Part shown: positions 62,210-64,000 of the stretch, one piece after another
Layout of the letters: every line of letters starts with the position of its first letter
How positions within the stretch are numbered: the first letter of the stretch is position 1
From: Pannonibacter sp. XCT-53
GTDB lineage: Bacteria; Pseudomonadota; Alphaproteobacteria; Rhizobiales; Stappiaceae
Direction: 5' to 3'
NCBI RefSeq assembly: GCF_009915765.1
Contig: NZ_JAABLQ010000001.1
Coordinates: forward strand, 1 to 64,000
DNA length: 64,000 nucleotides
Made by a program: the position numbers and the translations under genes
The notes under the pieces: model-generated
Told to the model about the DNA's origin: nothing
Database searches by the model: none
The model's input: the letters and a program-made list of their open reading frames with translations, nothing else

Positions 62210-63506
62210 GGCGGCTGCGTCCTGCGGGCAGGGGGGGCCGTTGCCCGCGCCGGGCGTCGATCTGGTGTGCCTGCAGGCGCATCAGGATCTCCAGCACCCG
62301 AGCGCCGGATCCCGCCAGTCCTGCGGATCCGGGCTCTGCGGTCGCGGGCGTCTGCCCGGACGTCCCGGTCGCGCGTCCGGCTGGCCGGCTGCCCGGGCGC
62401 AGGGCTGCCGCTGCGGCGGCGCTGACCAGGGCGGCGGCAGCAGGGTCGGCGGGAGCCCGCAGCCCTGCCGTCTGCGGCGCGCCGGCAACCGCGCCCGGCA
62501 GACCGTCGCCGCTGCGCGAGACGGGCAGACAGGCGCGCAGGATCAGGGAAAGCTTGCCGGCAAGGCTGGTGTGCGCGCGGCTGGAGACGCTGTCATGGCC
62601 CTGCGCCGCAACGGCATCGCCGATGGCCTCATAGACCAGAGCAGCGCTGCGGATCGCGGGTCGGCAGGGCGCCGGCAGGGCCGCGATCCCGGCATGACCG
62701 AGACGGTAATGCGCGCCCGCCTCGGCCAGCAGCCGTTGCACGACCCGGCCGAGGGCCGGGGAAAACCTTGGCGCCCTGAGCAGGTCGGCCGCATCGACCC
62801 CGGCCTCGTCCAGCCAGTCGGCCGGCAGGTACAGCCGCCCGTTGCGGGCGTCCTCGCCCACGTCGCGGGCAATGTTGGTCAGCTGCATGGCAATACCGAG
62901 ATCGGCGGCCCGCGCCAGCGCGGCGGCCTCGCCCGTCCCCATCACCAGCGCCATCATCAGGCCGACGCTCGAGGCCACGCAGGTGGCATAGGCCTTCACC
63001 TCGGCAATGCTGCCATAGTGACGCCGGCTGATGTCCATGTCGAACCCGTCGAGCAGGGCGGCCGGCAGCTCCTTCGGAATGGCATGCTGTGCGACCGTGC
63101 GGGCAAAGGCCCGGTCGCAGGCATGGTCCGCCGGGCGGCCGTCGTAGATCAGCTCCAGCCTGAGCCGGAGCTGGTCGAGGGCGTGCCGGTTGGCGCGCGG
63201 ATCGTCGATCAGGTCGTCGGCATGGCGGCAGAAGGCGTAGAGGGCCTGCGCGGCGCTGCGGATGTCGGCCGGCAGCAGGGCGGAGGCCAGATGGAACGAC
63301 CTGGAGCCCTTGCGGATCGCGCCGGCGCAGGCCCTGAGATCGGTGAGGTGTCCGCTGAAGCCGTAGGCCGGACCGTGGCAGACGGGGCGCGGCAGGGCGT
63401 CGCGGCCGCGCGGCAGCGGCCTGCCGCGGCCAGAAGCTGCCCCGGAAGGGGCCCCAGAAGGTGCCCCGGAAGCTGCCCCGGAAGGTACCGATGTCGACAG
63501 GCTCAT
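62202..63506 (-). CDS. crtB: Phytoene synthase
   Basis: The 434-residue enzyme condenses two GGPP to phytoene. Trans-isoprenyl synthase motifs are GSRSFHLASALLP near residue 67, the acidic YAFCRHADDLIDD at 90-102, and QLTNIARDVGEDARNGRLYLP near 205. It is longer than usual by about 80 residues: a Ser/Gly/Ala/Pro repeat (SGAPSGAPSGAASG) at 13-26 and an Ala-rich tail after about 355. The ATG at 63506 overlaps the crtI stop. Confidence 0.95.
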   Translation of the reverse strand: MSLSTSVPSGAASGAPSGAPSGAASGRGRPLPRGRDALPRPVCHGPAYGFSGHLTDLRACAGAIRKGSRSFHLASALLPADIRSAAQALYAFCRHADDLIDDPRANRHALDQLRLRLELIYDGRPADHACDRAFARTVAQHAIPKELPAALLDGFDMDISRRHYGSIAEVKAYATCVASSVGLMMALVMGTGEAAALARAADLGIAMQLTNIARDVGEDARNGRLYLPADWLDEAGVDAADLLRAPRFSPALGRVVQRLLAEAGAHYRLGHAGIAALPAPCRPAIRSAALVYEAIGDAVAAQGHDSVSSRAHTSLAGKLSLILRACLPVSRSGDGLPGAVAGAPQTAGLRAPADPAAAALVSAAAAAALRPGSRPAGRATGTSGQTPATAEPGSAGLAGSGARVLEILMRLQAHQIDARRGQRPPLPAGRSRHA

Positions 63507-64000
63507 CGCGCGCCTCCCGGGCCAGGGGAGCGGGCGCTCGCCGGCGCGCCCGCAAGGTCTGCCGCGGCCGGCACGAGGTTTGCCACGATCCGCGCCGAAC
63601 ACACCACGCCCGGCAGGCCGGCGCCTGGATGGGTGCCGGCTCCGCACAGGTAGAGATTGTCCAGTTCCTCGCTCTTGTTGTGCGCACGGAACCAGGCGCT
63701 CTGGAACAGCTTCGGCTCGAAGGAGAAGCCGGCCCCTTGCCAGGACAGGAGCCGGTCGCGGAAGTCCACGGGGGTGGCAATCCGCGAGGTCACCACGTGC
63801 CGGCCGAGATCCGGCAGCAGCGTTTCCTCCAGATGGGCGGCGATCCGCGCGCGGTAGCTTTCCGCCAGGTCGGTCCAGTCCTGTCCGCCGGCGAGGTTCG
63901 GCACCGGGCTCAGGACATAGAAGGCATCGCAGCCGGGAGGGGCCACCGAGGGGTCGCTGGCGGAGGGCCGATGCAGGTAGAGGCTGAAATCCTCCGCCAG
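63503..64000 (-). CDS. crtI: Phytoene desaturase CrtI, C-terminal part (runs off the window)
   Basis: Only the last 165 residues are in the window. They show GCDAFYVLSPVPNL, DFRDRLLSWQGAGFSFEP and the FAD-binding ending LYLCGAGTHPGAGLPGVVCSA, which are typical of CrtI. The 5' part lies beyond base 64000. It is coupled to crtB by ATGA. Confidence 0.95.
   Translation of the reverse strand: MAEDFSLYLHRPSASDPSVAPPGCDAFYVLSPVPNLAGGQDWTDLAESYRARIAAHLEETLLPDLGRHVVTSRIATPVDFRDRLLSWQGAGFSFEPKLFQSAWFRAHNKSEELDNLYLCGAGTHPGAGLPGVVCSARIVANLVPAAADLAGAPASARSPGPGGAR

Overview
The window joins two unrelated blocks of a high-GC alphaproteobacterial chromosome. Bases 38-18151 are an integrated phage-like element. 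From about 19 kb to the right edge lies an almost complete photosynthesis gene cluster (PGC). AcsF (oxygen-dependent cyclase), PpsR, an AerR/PpaA-type protein, hemA-type ALA synthase, pufC instead of pufX, and the order bchFNBHLM-lhaA-puhABC-acsF-puhE-hemA point to an aerobic or facultative anoxygenic purple phototroph of the Rhodobacterales/Hyphomicrobiales kind. The genus cannot be named from sequence alone.

Element (38-18151). It sits in an initiator tRNA-fMet gene and is bounded by a perfect 50-bp direct repeat (70-119 and 18102-18151). Reading leftward from the integrase end it carries a tyrosine integrase, a possible MerR-like regulator, an excisionase-like HTH protein, a Toprim/P4-type primase-helicase, a symmetric iteron and inverted-repeat region that looks like a replication origin, terminase small and large subunits, a lambda-type portal, a fused prohead protease/major capsid protein, a gpW-like joining protein, a DUF2190-type capsid protein, and two short unknown genes. 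No tail, baseplate or lysis gene is visible. Integrase plus primase plus a complete head-and-packaging module without tails, in 18 kb, is the layout of capsid-forming phage satellites (cf-PICI type). A lower-GC defence cassette (about 4.9-9.9 kb: GmrSD-like nuclease, DUF1156-type DNA methyltransferase, PD-(D/E)XK nuclease) lies inside the late operon between terL and portal.

Photosynthesis cluster. From left to right: aerR with a small upstream paralogue of its N-terminal motif, dxs, a soluble cytochrome c, tspO, a small membrane gene, bchP, a BCD-family transporter, bchG and ppsR. The rightward bchF-N-B-H-L-M-lhaA-puhA-B-C-orf-acsF-puhE-hemA-idi run follows. The leftward run, read in transcription order, is crtE-crtF-bchC-X-Y-Z-pufQ-B-A-L-M-C. 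After it come crtD-crtC (rightward), then crtI-crtB-small membrane gene (leftward; crtI runs off the window). Most genes overlap by ATGA or GTGA, which implies translational coupling.

The genes fit together. dxs, idi and hemA supply isoprenoid and tetrapyrrole precursors. The bch genes make bacteriochlorophyll a and the crt genes make carotenoids of the spheroidene/spirilloxanthin type. The puf and puh genes make the reaction centre, the LH1 antenna and assembly factors. PpsR-type operators (TGT-N12-ACA) precede dxs, bchG, bchF, bchC and crtE/crtD, so one redox/light repressor encoded in the cluster probably controls all of them. bchD, bchI, bchO, crtA and pucBA are not in the window.
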